A stretch of 64,000 nt of DNA from Nitratireductor aquimarinus (GTDB lineage Bacteria; Pseudomonadota; Alphaproteobacteria; Rhizobiales; Rhizobiaceae). The translations under genes and the position numbers were made by a program. Below, piece after piece: positions 18,155 through 27,444 of the stretch. The stretch is taken from the NCBI RefSeq assembly GCF_017255295.1, contig NZ_JAFKDE010000013.1:56176-120175 (forward strand), read 5' to 3'. Position 1 is the stretch's first letter, and every line of letters starts with the position of its first letter. The notes below the pieces were generated by a model. That model was not told the DNA's origin. It searched no databases and worked only from the letters and a program-made list of their open reading frames with translations.

Positions 18155-18706
18155 ATGGGCGAAAACTGGCAAGACGAGGTTCTGGACTTCTGGTTCGGCA
18201 CGCTGACGCCCAGGGACTGGTTCACCGTCAGTGAAGAGACGGACGCGCTGATCCGCGAGCGCTTCGGCGCGCTGCACGAACAGCTCGTGCAGAAGCTGCC
18301 TGAAAATGTGAAGACCGATCCAAAGGCCGCTCTGGCCGCCGTGATCGTACTCGATCAGTTCCCGCGCAACATCCATCGGCGTCAGCCCGGCGCGTTCTCC
18401 TCGGATGAACTCGCCATCGAAGTGGCAGGCGACGCCATCGAGAGAGGTTTCGACGATGGAATGAACGAGCGCGAGCGGCAATTCCTCTACATGCCCTACA
18501 TGCACTCCGAAGTGCTGGCGGATCAGGAACGCGCGGTGATGCTGTTCCGTTCGCTCGGGCAGGAAGAGGCGTTGAAGTTCGCCATCGAGCATCGCGACAT
18601 CGTTGCGCGCTTCGGCCGGTTTCCGCATCGAAACCGGGTGCTTGGCCGCGAGAGCGGGCCGGAAGAGCTGGCGTTTCTCGAAGAGCATGAAGGCTATGGA
18701 CAGTGA
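18155..18706 (+). CDS. DUF924 family protein
   Basis: A 183-residue protein recognised by WQDEVLDFWFGTLTPRDWF at the N-terminus, VLDQFPRNIHRRQPGAFSSDELA in the middle and FPHRNRVLGRESGPEELAFL near the end, all typical of the DUF924 (YPO4... type TPR-like) family. Its biochemical role is unknown. The ATG at 18155 has a GAGGAGAG site. It is a stand-alone gene between divergent dppA and downstream fadD. Confidence 0.9.
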   Translation: MGENWQDEVLDFWFGTLTPRDWFTVSEETDALIRERFGALHEQLVQKLPENVKTDPKAALAAVIVLDQFPRNIHRRQPGAFSSDELAIEVAGDAIERGFDDGMNERERQFLYMPYMHSEVLADQERAVMLFRSLGQEEALKFAIEHRDIVARFGRFPHRNRVLGRESGPEELAFLEEHEGYGQ

Positions 18707-18812
18707 TGCCGTCCCCCGCCTTGCTCCGGGCAGAGCCGCAGTGAAGCCGTGCGCCCGCCCTTTCTTTCAAATACGGTTGGCCTTTCAAAAACGCTTGGCG
18801 TTGCGTTTTTTG

Positions 18813-18832
18813 TTACGTGAACGTAAACGTTA
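18813..18832. promoter_or_regulatory. Possible MerR/LiuR-type operator upstream of fadD
   Basis: TTACGTGAACGTAAACGTTA at 18813-18832 contains repeated ACGT(A/G)AACG units and resembles, from memory, the TTTACGTTTACGTAAA-type sites assigned to the LiuR regulator of branched-chain amino acid and fatty acid breakdown. It lies about 30 bases before the fadD TTG start, so a regulator bound here could control the gene. Confidence 0.35.
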
Positions 18833-18861
18833 TAGCTGGGTTTTCTTTCTGGGAGGAACAG

Positions 18862-20637
18862 TTGTCTAAAAGCGCAAAGACGACCGCCAAGGGCGAGAAG
18901 ACCGTCGCCCCCACGGCGGAGCCCGCCAAAAGCGCCAAAACGGCGGCCAAAAAGACAAAAAATACCGGGGCGGATTTTCCGCGCCCCTGGGTCGATCATT
19001 ACCCCGAAGGCGTTCCCGCCGAGATGGGGGACTATCCGTTCGCGTCGCTGGGCGATCTTCTGGTCGATGCCTGCAAGGCCCATGGCGACCGTCCGGCCTT
19101 CACCTGCATGGGCAAGGCGCTCAGCTATCGCGCGCTTGATGCGCTGTCAGAGCGCTTCGCCGCCTATCTCCAGTCGCTTGGACTGAAGCCCGGCGCGCGC
19201 GTTGCGCTGATGATGCCCAATGTCCTGCAATATCCCGTCGCCATGATGGCGGTGCTGCGGGCCGGTTACGTGGTGGTCAACGTCAATCCGCTCTACACGC
19301 CGCGCGAGCTTGAGCATCAGCTCAACGACGCCGGGGCCGAGGCCATCGTCATCCTTGAGAATTTCGCCCACACGCTTCAGGCCGTCGCGGCAAGAACGAC
19401 GGTCAAGCATGTGGTCGTGGCCTCGATGGGCGATCTTCTGGGGCTCAAGGGCTTCATCGTCAATCTGGTCGTGCGCCGGGTGAAGAAGATGGTGCCGGCC
19501 TGGTCGCTGCCGGGGCATGTTTCCTTCAACGATGCGCTGAAGCGCGGCGCATCAAAGGGCTTCAAGCCGGTCAATGTGACACTGTCCGACAATGCGTTCC
19601 TGCAATATACGGGGGGCACGACGGGCGTTTCCAAGGGCGCGACGCTGCTGCACAGCAATGTCATGGCCAATGTGATCCAGAACGAATTGTGGTTCCGCAG
19701 CGCCTATATCGGCAAGCCGAAGCCCGAAGCGCCGGTGCTCATCTGCGCGCTGCCGCTCTATCACATCTACGCGCTCACGGTGAACGCGCTGATGGGCATG
19801 AAGCTGGGCGGCAACAATGTGCTGATCCCCAATCCGCGTGATATCCCGGCCTTCGTGAAGGAATTGCAGAGCTTCGATTTCCACATTTTCCCGGGCCTCA
19901 ACACGCTGTTCAATGCGCTCCTCAACAATGAGGATTTCCGCAAGCTTCCCTTCAAGAGCCTTCTTGTCACCTTCGGCGGTGGCATGGCGGTGCAGCGCGG
20001 CGTTGCCGAACGCTGGCAGGAGCTGACGGGCTGCGTCATTTCACAGGGCTACGGCCTGTCGGAAACCTCTCCGGTCGCAACCGTCAACAGCTTCGACGCG
20101 AAGGAATTCACCGGAACGATCGGCTATCCGGTTCCCTCGACCGACATCACCATTCGCGATGACAACGGCAAGGATCTGCCCGGCGGCAAGGTCGGCGAGA
20201 TCTGCATTCGCGGCCCGCAGGTCATGGCCGGATACTGGAACCGCCCGGACGAGACCGCCAAGGTGATGACGGAGGATGGTTTCTTCCGGTCGGGCGACAT
20301 GGGCACCATGGCCGAAGACGGTCAGGTCACCATTGTCGACCGCAAGAAGGACATGATCGTGGTGTCCGGCTTCAAGGTCTTCCCCAATGAGGTGGAAGAG
20401 GTGGTCGCTGGTCATCCCGGCGTTTTGGAAGCGGCCATTGTCGGGGTCGAGGACGAGCATTCGGGCGAGGTGCCCAAGCTCTTCGTTGTCCGCAAGGACG
20501 CAAACCTCACCGAGGCGGACCTGAAGAAGTTCTGCAAGGAAAACCTCACCGGCTACAAGCGTCCGAAATATGTCGAGTTCCGCGACGATCTGCCGAAATC
20601 CAATGTCGGCAAGATCCTGCGCAAGGAACTGCGCTGA
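18862..20637 (+). CDS. fadD: Long-chain fatty acid-CoA ligase
   Basis: A 591-residue adenylate-forming enzyme that activates fatty acids with ATP and CoA for beta-oxidation. Motifs: P-loop YTGGTTGVSKGATLLH (~255-270), QGYGLSETSPVA, RSGDMGTMAEDGQVTIVDRKK and the catalytic C-terminal lysine in SNVGKILRKEL. The start is set at TTG 18862, five bases after GGAGG; the longer GTG frame at 18817 would begin inside the putative operator. Compared with E. coli FadD there is an extra N-terminal Lys/Ala-rich tail of ~35 residues (AKTAAKKTKN...), of unknown use. Confidence 0.92.
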   Translation: MSKSAKTTAKGEKTVAPTAEPAKSAKTAAKKTKNTGADFPRPWVDHYPEGVPAEMGDYPFASLGDLLVDACKAHGDRPAFTCMGKALSYRALDALSERFAAYLQSLGLKPGARVALMMPNVLQYPVAMMAVLRAGYVVVNVNPLYTPRELEHQLNDAGAEAIVILENFAHTLQAVAARTTVKHVVVASMGDLLGLKGFIVNLVVRRVKKMVPAWSLPGHVSFNDALKRGASKGFKPVNVTLSDNAFLQYTGGTTGVSKGATLLHSNVMANVIQNELWFRSAYIGKPKPEAPVLICALPLYHIYALTVNALMGMKLGGNNVLIPNPRDIPAFVKELQSFDFHIFPGLNTLFNALLNNEDFRKLPFKSLLVTFGGGMAVQRGVAERWQELTGCVISQGYGLSETSPVATVNSFDAKEFTGTIGYPVPSTDITIRDDNGKDLPGGKVGEICIRGPQVMAGYWNRPDETAKVMTEDGFFRSGDMGTMAEDGQVTIVDRKKDMIVVSGFKVFPNEVEEVVAGHPGVLEAAIVGVEDEHSGEVPKLFVVRKDANLTEADLKKFCKENLTGYKRPKYVEFRDDLPKSNVGKILRKELR

Positions 20638-20644
20638 ACAGGAT

Positions 20645-20675
20645 GGCCCGCGCCCGGTGCGCGGGCCTCGTTTCT
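20645..20675 (+). terminator. Terminator of fadD
   Basis: GGCCCGCGC (20645-20653) and GCGCGGGCC (20659-20667) pair perfectly around a 5-base loop, followed by TCGTTTCTT, eight bases after the fadD stop. Confidence 0.8.
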
Positions 20676-20712
20676 TGAGGGCGGCATGCGGTGATTTCGT
20701 GGCAGCAGCGCT

Positions 20713-20855
20713 GTGCGTGGTTCGACAGGCTCACCATGAGGGAGGAACATACCTTGCGGAAAGGGGACTGTGTTTAGGTGCCCTCTTTTCCAAGGTGCCT
20801 GGATCAGGCATGCAGCCAGCGTCCTCCCTCATGGTGAGCCTGTCGAACCACGCAC
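20713..20855. repeat. REP-like inverted-repeat element 1
   Basis: Two perfect 34-bp arms (20713-20746 and 20822-20855) in inverted orientation flank 75 bp. Each arm contains the core GTTCGACAGGCTCACCATGA. The same core with one change (CAAGC) forms a second element at 48690-48870. No transposase is nearby. I recall this core as a dispersed repeat in many alphaproteobacterial genomes. Confidence 0.75.
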
Positions 20856-20902
20856 CGCGTTGATGCAACGCGGTTGTACGGTTCAACCCAACCGTGATGC
20901 GC

Positions 20903-21802
20903 CTAAAGCGCTGCCCGCCCCTCCGCCGCCCGGCGCGCCAGAATGATCGCCCCATCCACGGCGTCGCCATCGGCGGGTTTCAGCCGCCGGCGCACATCGG
21001 GCGAGAGCCAGGGTTCCAGCGGTCCTGACAGACCTCCCAGAAGCGTCACGCGCGGTGCGCCCAGATCGAAAAGCGTGCGCACCAGCATGTCGATCTGCGC
21101 CGCCGCATCCTGCACGATGCGCCGGGCTGCCGCGTCACCCTGATCTGCGTGGCGCAGCACCATGGGCGCAAAGGTGGCATAGTCGGTGGCGGTGGCCCGA
21201 TCCATCCACGCGATCACCTCGGCAGGATCATCATCGAAGCGGCGCATGAGTTCCGTCAGGAGCGCGCTGTTGGGGATGCGCCCGTCATGCCCCTGCAGGG
21301 CGGCGCGCACGGCGTTGAGACCCATATCCGCACCGCTGCCTTCATCGGAAATCGGAAAGCCATAACCGCCGATGCGCAGCCGTCTTCCTTCCACGAGACC
21401 AAGCCCGACAGACCCGGTACCGGCAATCGCAATGGCCCCGTCGAGGCCCGAATGCGCACCCAGACAGGCCGTGTCGCTGTCGCTGGCGAAAACGATGCCG
21501 GCAAATGGATGCGGCAGCGCCTCAAAGGCTTCAACCGCGCCCTTGCGGCGCATGCCGGCAAGGCCGACGCCGGCATATGTGCGGGCAGTCTGCGCGTCGC
21601 CAAAACCCGCTTCCTCAATGGCGGCCTCGAAGGCGCGCCGCACCGAGGCCCAGGCCTCATCGACGCCAAGCCGGGTGGTTGCAGGGCCTGACAGGCCCTG
21701 TCCGAGCACCGCGCCCCGTGCATCCTCGATGCGCGCCCGGCAGCCCGTGCCGCCGCCATCGACGCCAAGATAAAAGCGCTCCTGCGCCTGCGATCCACTC
21801 AT
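20903..21802 (-). CDS. BadF/BadG-type sugar kinase, probable N-acetylglucosamine kinase
   Basis: A 299-residue ASKHA-fold kinase of the BadF/BadG/BcrA/BcrD family. The first phosphate loop YLGVDGGGTGCRARI is at residues ~11-25; adenosine-loop sequences GIVFASDSDTACLGAH, GAIAIAGTGSVGLGL and LLGGLSGPLEPWLSPDV follow. The family includes GlcNAc and glucosamine kinases. The start at ATG 21802 overlaps the murA stop by 4 bases (ATGA), so it is co-expressed with murA under the shared palindromic operator. This context favours phosphorylation of an amino sugar released during cell-wall recycling. The exact substrate is inferred. Confidence 0.8.
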   Translation of the reverse strand: MSGSQAQERFYLGVDGGGTGCRARIEDARGAVLGQGLSGPATTRLGVDEAWASVRRAFEAAIEEAGFGDAQTARTYAGVGLAGMRRKGAVEAFEALPHPFAGIVFASDSDTACLGAHSGLDGAIAIAGTGSVGLGLVEGRRLRIGGYGFPISDEGSGADMGLNAVRAALQGHDGRIPNSALLTELMRRFDDDPAEVIAWMDRATATDYATFAPMVLRHADQGDAAARRIVQDAAAQIDMLVRTLFDLGAPRVTLLGGLSGPLEPWLSPDVRRRLKPADGDAVDGAIILARRAAEGRAAL

Positions 21803-23055
21803 GCCCGCAACCGTTCGATATCCGCGCCGCACTGCGCCAGCTTGCGGTCGAGTTGTTCATAGCCCCGGTCGATATGGTAGACGCGGTTGATGACGGTTTC
21901 CCCTTCGGCTGCCAGCGCCGCCAGCACAAGGCAGACCGAGGCGCGCAGATCCGTCGCCATCACCTGTGCGCCCTTGAGCGGTCGCCCGCCGCGCACCACG
22001 GCGGTGGTGCCCTGAAGCGAGATGTCGGCCCCGAGCCGCGTCAGTTCCGGCACATGCATGAAGCGGTTTTCAAAGATCGTCTCGCGGAACAGCGACGTGC
22101 CTTCCGCGCAGCAGGCAAGCGCCATGAACTGCGCCTGAAGATCGGTCGGAAAGCCGGGATAGGGTTCGGTGGTCAGGTCCGCTGTGCGCAGGGGCGCGTT
22201 TCTTGAAACGACCAGCCCCCGGTCGCTTGGCCACACATTCACCCCCATCACCTCCAGCGCCTGGATCACGGCAGCGAGGTTCTCCATGCGTGCATTGACC
22301 AGCTCCAGCGCTCCGCCGGTGATGGCCGCAGCCACCGCATAGGTGCCCGCCTCGATGCGGTCGGGAATGATGTGATGCGCCGCTGCGCGCCACGCCGTGT
22401 CGCCTTCAATGATGATGCGGTGCGTTCCCGCTCCCTCGATCTTCGCGCCCATGGCGTTCAGGCAGGCGGCGAGGTCGGCCACTTCCGGTTCGCGCGCCGC
22501 GTTCAGGATCTCCGTTTCGCCGCGCGCCGTGGTCGCCGCCATCATGGTGGTCTCGGTCGCGCCCACCGAGGGCGAGCTCAGGATCACGCGCGTGCCATTG
22601 AGGCCGTCACTCGCGCGGGCGACGATCAGGCCGCCCTCCATGCCGATTTCCGCGCCGAGCATTTCAAGCGCCTTCAGATGCATGTCCACGGGCCGCGCGC
22701 CGATGGCGCAGCCACCCGGCAGCGAAACCCGCGCCACGCCGAAGCGCGCCAGAAGCGGTCCCAGAAACAGAACCGTGGCGCGCATCCTGCGCACGGTCTC
22801 ATAGGAGACTTCGCGCGCCGCGATCTCTTTGGCGTCGATGGTGGCGCAATGCGCGTTGCGGGTCACCTTCGCGCCGTAGAGTTCTGCGACGCACAGCATG
22901 TTCTCCACGTCGGAAACCAGCGGCAGGTTTGAAAGCTCAACCGGGTGCGGGCTCAGAAGCGCCGCTGCGATCTGCGGCAGGGCCGCGTTTTTTGCCCCGG
23001 CAATGGCGACGGTGCCGTGAAGAGGCTTTCCGCCTGTTATTCTCAGTCTGTCCAT
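21799..23055 (-). CDS. murA: UDP-N-acetylglucosamine 1-carboxyvinyltransferase
   Basis: A 418-residue EPSP-synthase-fold enzyme that transfers enolpyruvate from PEP to UDP-GlcNAc, the first committed step of peptidoglycan synthesis. The N-terminal [16 protein letters not shown] carries the Lys-Asn pair, and [15 protein letters not shown] carries the catalytic cysteine that fosfomycin attacks. Genes usually next to the housekeeping murA are absent; instead it is coupled to a kinase and divergent from an RpiR regulator with a recycling-type operator. It may therefore be a second, inducible MurA or the only copy in an unusual place. Confidence 0.92.
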   Translation of the reverse strand: MDRLRITGGKPLHGTVAIAGAKNAALPQIAAALLSPHPVELSNLPLVSDVENMLCVAELYGAKVTRNAHCATIDAKEIAAREVSYETVRRMRATVLFLGPLLARFGVARVSLPGGCAIGARPVDMHLKALEMLGAEIGMEGGLIVARASDGLNGTRVILSSPSVGATETTMMAATTARGETEILNAAREPEVADLAACLNAMGAKIEGAGTHRIIIEGDTAWRAAAHHIIPDRIEAGTYAVAAAITGGALELVNARMENLAAVIQALEVMGVNVWPSDRGLVVSRNAPLRTADLTTEPYPGFPTDLQAQFMALACCAEGTSLFRETIFENRFMHVPELTRLGADISLQGTTAVVRGGRPLKGAQVMATDLRASVCLVLAALAAEGETVINRVYHIDRGYEQLDRKLAQCGADIERLRA

Positions 23056-23129
23056 GATTGCTGTTCCGGTAACACCGTGTGGCGAAGGGCCAGTCTCTAC
23101 GGGCGAATTCCTTTGATCAAGCCCTCTTG

Positions 23130-23155
23130 GGAATATATTATTCCATACTGTAATT
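23130..23155. promoter_or_regulatory. Candidate RpiR/MurR operator, copy 1 (murA-rpiR intergenic)
   Basis: GGAATATATTATTCC (23130-23144) is a perfect palindrome with 6-bp arms and a 3-bp centre, followed by ATACTGTAATT. The same 26-base block recurs upstream of murQ (45942-45967) with only three differences. It lies between the divergent murA and rpiR starts, about 75 and 96 bases away. Confidence 0.75.
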
Positions 23156-23250
23156 CCTTCGGGATTCCCCTGGCAGCGAAATTCATCTAGTTTCGCGCCC
23201 CAGTCTCATGCCCGGCCGCATTTCCGGCCCTGCGCCCACGAAAGGAAGCC

Positions 23251-24102
23251 ATGTCCGTCCTGAAGATCATCGACGCGCAGCTTGAGACGATGGCTCCGGC
23301 CGATCGGCAGATCGGGCAGTTCATCATCGACAATCCCGACCGGGTGCTCAGGCTTTCATCGGCAGCCCTTGCCGAAGAGACGGGCCGCAGCCAGTCGAGC
23401 GTGGTGAAATTCAGTCAGAAGCTCGGGTTTTCCGGCTATCAGGATCTGAAGCTGGCCGTCAGCAAGGCCAAGGCGCAGGAATGGCAGGTGCCGCCGGGCA
23501 TGATCCACTCGACCATCGAGATGGGCGACAGCCATGCCACGATTTCGCAGAAGCTGATCAGCAGCAAGCTTCTGTCGATGCAGCAGACGCTGGCCGCCAA
23601 TCACGAGCCGGAGATCGTCCGGGCGCTCGATGCGCTCGACAGTGCGCGCCGCATCCACATTGCCGGCGTCGGCGCTTCGTCGCTGGTGGCGCGTGACTTC
23701 TCCTACAAGCTGCAAAAGCTTGGCCGCAACGCGCTGCATGACAGCGACAGCCATGTGCAGATGGCCAATGTCTCGACACTGCGCGAAGAGGATGTGCTGT
23801 TCGCGCTTTCCTATTCAGGAACCAGCATCGAGACCGTGCGCATTGCCGAACTCGCCAAAGCGCGTGGTGCGACCGTCATTTCCGTCACGGGTCTTCAGCA
23901 GAACCCGCTGATGCGCGCCGCCGACATTCGCCTGCACACGGTGGCCGATGAAGAGCGGGTGCGCTCCTCGGCCATCACCTCGCGCGATGCGCAGCTCACG
24001 CTGATGGATTTCCTGTTCATCCTGATCCTGCAGCGGCAGCCGGACGCGGCCGATTACGTTCACAACAGTGAGGCTTCGGTGTCTGCGCTGAAAATGCCGT
24101 AG
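23251..24102 (+). CDS. RpiR/MurR-family transcriptional regulator
   Basis: A 283-residue regulator with an N-terminal RpiR helix-turn-helix (residues ~1-77: LSSAALAEETGRSQSSVVKF then SQKLGFSGYQDLKL) and a C-terminal SIS phosphosugar-binding domain (~125-260: IHIAGVGASSLVARDFSYKL and FALSYSGTSIETVRIAELAK). RpiR proteins of this type respond to sugar phosphates; MurR of E. coli senses MurNAc-6-phosphate. Divergent murA and the shared palindrome with the murQ operon suggest the same ligand here. ATG at 23251 has a GAAAGGAAG site. Confidence 0.9.
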   Translation: MSVLKIIDAQLETMAPADRQIGQFIIDNPDRVLRLSSAALAEETGRSQSSVVKFSQKLGFSGYQDLKLAVSKAKAQEWQVPPGMIHSTIEMGDSHATISQKLISSKLLSMQQTLAANHEPEIVRALDALDSARRIHIAGVGASSLVARDFSYKLQKLGRNALHDSDSHVQMANVSTLREEDVLFALSYSGTSIETVRIAELAKARGATVISVTGLQQNPLMRAADIRLHTVADEERVRSSAITSRDAQLTLMDFLFILILQRQPDAADYVHNSEASVSALKMP

Positions 24103-24115
24103 GCAAAACAGGCTG

Positions 24116-25108
24116 TCAGTAAGCGGCGCGGCGCGCCGTTTCGCTGGGGCGTTCGCCGAATGTTTTTCTGTAGTCGGCGGCAAAGCGTCCGAGATGGGAA
24201 AAGCCCCAGCGCAGGGCCGTTTCCGTCACCGACACGTCGCCCTGCGCATTCTCCAGATCGAACCGCACACGGCACAGCCGTTCATGCGTCAGCGCATGCA
24301 TGGGCGACATGCCGTGTGCGCGCTTGTAGGCAAGCTGCAGCGCCCGCGCGCCAACGCCGGAGGCGGCGGCAATCTCGGTCAGCGTGACCGGGCGGTGGGC
24401 ATTGGCCCTGATGAAGTCGTCCGCGCGTTTCACCTGGCGGGGCGCTGCCTCCTGCGGCCTGTCGAAAAAGGGTGAGAGATTGTTGGGCTGGAGCCTGAGA
24501 AGCGCTTCGAGAATGCGCTGCTCGTTGAAGGCGGCGCACAGGCTGAAGGCCTTTTGCTCGCGCGCATCGGCGGCGCGAAACATGGCGTTGACCAGATAGC
24601 GCCAGGCGGAGAGCTCGGGCCGGGTGAAGTCGATCACCGGGTCAAACACGAGTGGCCCCGGCAGGCTGCGCTCGCACAGCTGCTCGGCGAAATCCATGAA
24701 CGAGGCCTTGTGGATCTGCACCAGAACCTGCTCGCATCCCGCCCACCAGCGCATGGTGGTTTCGCGGTCGGCGTTGAGCAGCGAGGCGGTTTCGCCATCG
24801 GTCAGAAACTCCCGCCGGTTGTGCTTTATCGTGGCGCAGCCGGAGATCGGAAGCTGAATGAGATAGAAGGTTTCCAGCGCGCCGGGATCGATCAGCACAT
24901 CGGCGCCATAGCTGATGTAGTTAAGTGAGATGAGGCGTCCGGGCTGGTGGTGATGCGCGGCGCGAAAATGCCCGCCACCGACCACTTCAAGCCGATGGTT
25001 GCAGAATTTCCGGGCGACCTTCTCCCGCGCGCAGTCCAAATCGTCCGATTGAAACAGGACGTGGCTGGACAACGGGTGGCCGCCCCACTCCTCCCGGGCG
25101 ATCACCAT
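24116..25108 (-). CDS. AraC-family transcriptional regulator
   Basis: A 330-residue regulator. The N-terminal half is an AraC-binding-like cupin domain (GALETFYLIQLPISGCATIKH, ~80-100). The C-terminal double helix-turn-helix occupies ~225-325, with HRPVTLTEIAAASGVGARALQ, AYKRAHGMSPMHAL and ALRWGFSHLGRFAADYRKTFGE. It is divergent from the cupin and monooxygenase genes across 162 bases, so it probably controls them. The inducer is unknown. Confidence 0.9.
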   Translation of the reverse strand: MVIAREEWGGHPLSSHVLFQSDDLDCAREKVARKFCNHRLEVVGGGHFRAAHHHQPGRLISLNYISYGADVLIDPGALETFYLIQLPISGCATIKHNRREFLTDGETASLLNADRETTMRWWAGCEQVLVQIHKASFMDFAEQLCERSLPGPLVFDPVIDFTRPELSAWRYLVNAMFRAADAREQKAFSLCAAFNEQRILEALLRLQPNNLSPFFDRPQEAAPRQVKRADDFIRANAHRPVTLTEIAAASGVGARALQLAYKRAHGMSPMHALTHERLCRVRFDLENAQGDVSVTETALRWGFSHLGRFAADYRKTFGERPSETARRAAY

Positions 25109-25270
25109 TCCCGGAGTTTAGCAGGCGCTGCGGTTTCGCCAAGAACCGTCTCGTTTTCGGGAAAAATGCCGTCATTTTTTTTCGTTTTTCGGATATTCGC
25201 TGCGGTTTCCGGATATTCTTTCGCTCTCCCTCGGCGCACCATGAGCCTCCGTGATCAAGGGAGGAACATC

Positions 25271-25723
25271 ATGGAAAAGGAACTCGAAAAGGGCGTCACC
25301 GCGAATGGCGAGGGCTATGCCGGCACGGAATGGAACATTCTGGGCCAGGTCTATTTCCCCAAGGCCACCTGCGATTCCACCTTCGCATTCGAAACCAACA
25401 GCGACCCGGGCCAGTTCGTGCCCGTTCACGTTCACCCCACCCAGGAAGAGTTCATTCTGGTGCAGGAGGGCGAGCTGGACCTGAAGCTTGACGGAAAGTG
25501 GATGAAGGCGAAGGCCGGCGACCTGGTGCGCATGCCGCGCGGCGTTCCGCATGGCTATTTCAACAAGTCCGACAAGCCGGCCCGCGCGCTCTTCTGGGTG
25601 TCGCCGGCGCGCAAGCTCGAAGCCCTGTTCGAGAAGCTGCACAACATGACCGACCCGGAGGAAGTGGTGAAGGTTTCAGCGCTTCACGAAGTGGACTTCC
25701 TGCCGCCGGAAGCAAACGACTAG
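25271..25723 (+). CDS. Cupin-domain protein
   Basis: A 150-residue single-domain cupin. The first metal motif is PVHVHPTQEEFILVQEGEL (two His and a Glu), the second MPRGVPHGYFNKSD supplies the last His, so a metal-bound beta-barrel is expected. Such proteins may be small oxygenases, isomerases or binding proteins. It lies 152 bases before the flavin monooxygenase gene on the same strand. ATG 25271 has a GGGAGGAAC site. Confidence 0.85.
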   Translation: MEKELEKGVTANGEGYAGTEWNILGQVYFPKATCDSTFAFETNSDPGQFVPVHVHPTQEEFILVQEGELDLKLDGKWMKAKAGDLVRMPRGVPHGYFNKSDKPARALFWVSPARKLEALFEKLHNMTDPEEVVKVSALHEVDFLPPEAND

Positions 25724-25875
25724 AGCGTTTCATTCCAGGCATTTGGCCGGCTCGGGGTTGGGCCGGCCCACAGACCCGATAACAATCGAACCGGCAATCG
25801 GATCTTCGGCGACGTGCGGGAACGCGGCGCGGGGAGATGCTCGTCCCGAATTTGCCGGACGGGAGGAACAACGCC

Positions 25876-27366
25876 ATGACAACACGAAAGAAAGTCTGCG
25901 TGATCGGCGCAGGCGTCAGCGGCCTCGCCGCAGCCCGCTCCTTCAAGAAACGCGGCCACGCGGTCACGGTTCTGGAGCGCAGTCACGAACTGGGCGGGGT
26001 GTGGGAACCGTCACGCTCCTACCCGGATGTGCAGACGCAAAGCCCCAAGGATCTGTATCGCTACACCGACAAGGCGATGCCGAAGGATTTTCCCGAATGG
26101 CCCAAGGGGCCGCAGGTGTTTTCCTACCTCTCGGATTACGCGAATGATCACGGCCTGCGCCCGCTCATCCGCTTCAACACCGCCGTTTCCTCGATGCGCC
26201 GGCGGGCAGACGGCAAGCCCGGCTGGGAACTCGATCTGGAAACCGCCGATGGCGGAAAGACCAGCGAAGGCTTTGATTTCGTCGCCATCTGCACCGGGCA
26301 GTTCAGCGAGAAGAACATCCTCACCCATCCGGGGCAGGAGAAGTTCGAGGAAGCGGGCGGAACGGTCATCCATTCCTCAGAATACACCGACCCCGCCATG
26401 GTGAAGGGCAAGAATGTCACCGTTCTGGGTTTTTCGAAATCCGCCACGGACATTGCCGTCAGTGCGGTCAAGTCGGGCGCTGCCTCGGTCACCATCGTCT
26501 ATCTGGAATCGGTCTGGCGCATTCCCTACTTCGTTGGCGGGCTGATCAACTTCAAACGCATCCTCTATATCCGCGCGCAGGAAAAGATGTTTCCCGGCTG
26601 GAGCCTCAGCGGTCTCGCGCGTTTCAACCATGCAGTTGCCCGTCCATTCGTCTGGGCGCACTGGCGCGCGCTCGAGGCGCTTTTGACCGTGCAGCTCAAG
26701 CTGAACAAGACCGGGCTGAAGCCGAAAGAGCCGATTGAGGGCGGGGTCAATTGCTCGGTGCCCATCGCCACGCCCGGCTTTTTCGAGATGGTGGCGGACG
26801 GGCGCATCAAGGCGGTGCAGGGCACGTTTCAAAGCTATGAGCCCGGCGCGATCCGGCTCACGGGCGGCGAGCGGATCAAGGCCGACATGGCCATTCTCGC
26901 AGTGGGCTGGAAACTGGGCGTGCCCTATTTGCCGGCCGAGTATCGCGAAAAGCTGGTGGAGCCGGATGGCCAGTACCGGCTTTATCGCCTGATCGCCAAT
27001 CCGGACATTCCCGATCTGGGCTTCGTCGGTTTCAACTCGTCCTTCTGCACGGTGCTGTGCGCCGACCTCGCCTCCGAATGGCTGGTGCGCTACGCGGACG
27101 GCCAGCTGGCGAAGCAGCCGACGCCGGACGAGATGCGGGCCAATATGGACATGATGCTGAACTGGCGGCGCAATGAACGCCCGGCGGCCAAGATCTATGG
27201 TGGCCTTTGCGTCGCGCCCTATCACTTCAAGCATTTCGATGAGCTGATCGACGATATGGGCGCACGTGAGAAGCGGCGGAACCCGCTGGCCGAGAACCTC
27301 TCGCCGCCCGATGCCGATGCCTATGCGCGCTATCTGCGGTCTGCGCCCGACTATCAGGTGGCGTGA
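25876..27366 (+). CDS. Flavin-containing monooxygenase family protein
   Basis: A 496-residue FAD- and NADPH-dependent enzyme. The FAD Rossmann motif CVIGAGVSGLAAARSF is at ~8-23. The FMO-like block is GQFSEKNILTHPG, the NADPH site VTVLGFSKSATDIAVSAVK lies near residue 180, and ILAVGWKLGVPYLP replaces the usual ATGY motif. It could hydroxylate a nucleophilic atom or insert oxygen next to a ketone; the substrate is not readable. ATG 25876 follows GGGAGGA. Expected to be controlled by the divergent AraC gene together with the cupin gene. Confidence 0.88.
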   Translation: MTTRKKVCVIGAGVSGLAAARSFKKRGHAVTVLERSHELGGVWEPSRSYPDVQTQSPKDLYRYTDKAMPKDFPEWPKGPQVFSYLSDYANDHGLRPLIRFNTAVSSMRRRADGKPGWELDLETADGGKTSEGFDFVAICTGQFSEKNILTHPGQEKFEEAGGTVIHSSEYTDPAMVKGKNVTVLGFSKSATDIAVSAVKSGAASVTIVYLESVWRIPYFVGGLINFKRILYIRAQEKMFPGWSLSGLARFNHAVARPFVWAHWRALEALLTVQLKLNKTGLKPKEPIEGGVNCSVPIATPGFFEMVADGRIKAVQGTFQSYEPGAIRLTGGERIKADMAILAVGWKLGVPYLPAEYREKLVEPDGQYRLYRLIANPDIPDLGFVGFNSSFCTVLCADLASEWLVRYADGQLAKQPTPDEMRANMDMMLNWRRNERPAAKIYGGLCVAPYHFKHFDELIDDMGAREKRRNPLAENLSPPDADAYARYLRSAPDYQVA

Positions 27367-27444
27367 GGCTTTGCCGCGCCGCCTTCATCGACTGGCGGCG
27401 CTGCGCCCGCCCTTGAAATCCGGTGCGGCATGAGCGATTGAAAA

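Noticed and set aside
20713..20855. Insertion-sequence ends flanking 75 bp
   Set aside because: The interior is far too short for a transposase, and no target duplication is seen; a REP-type element fits better.
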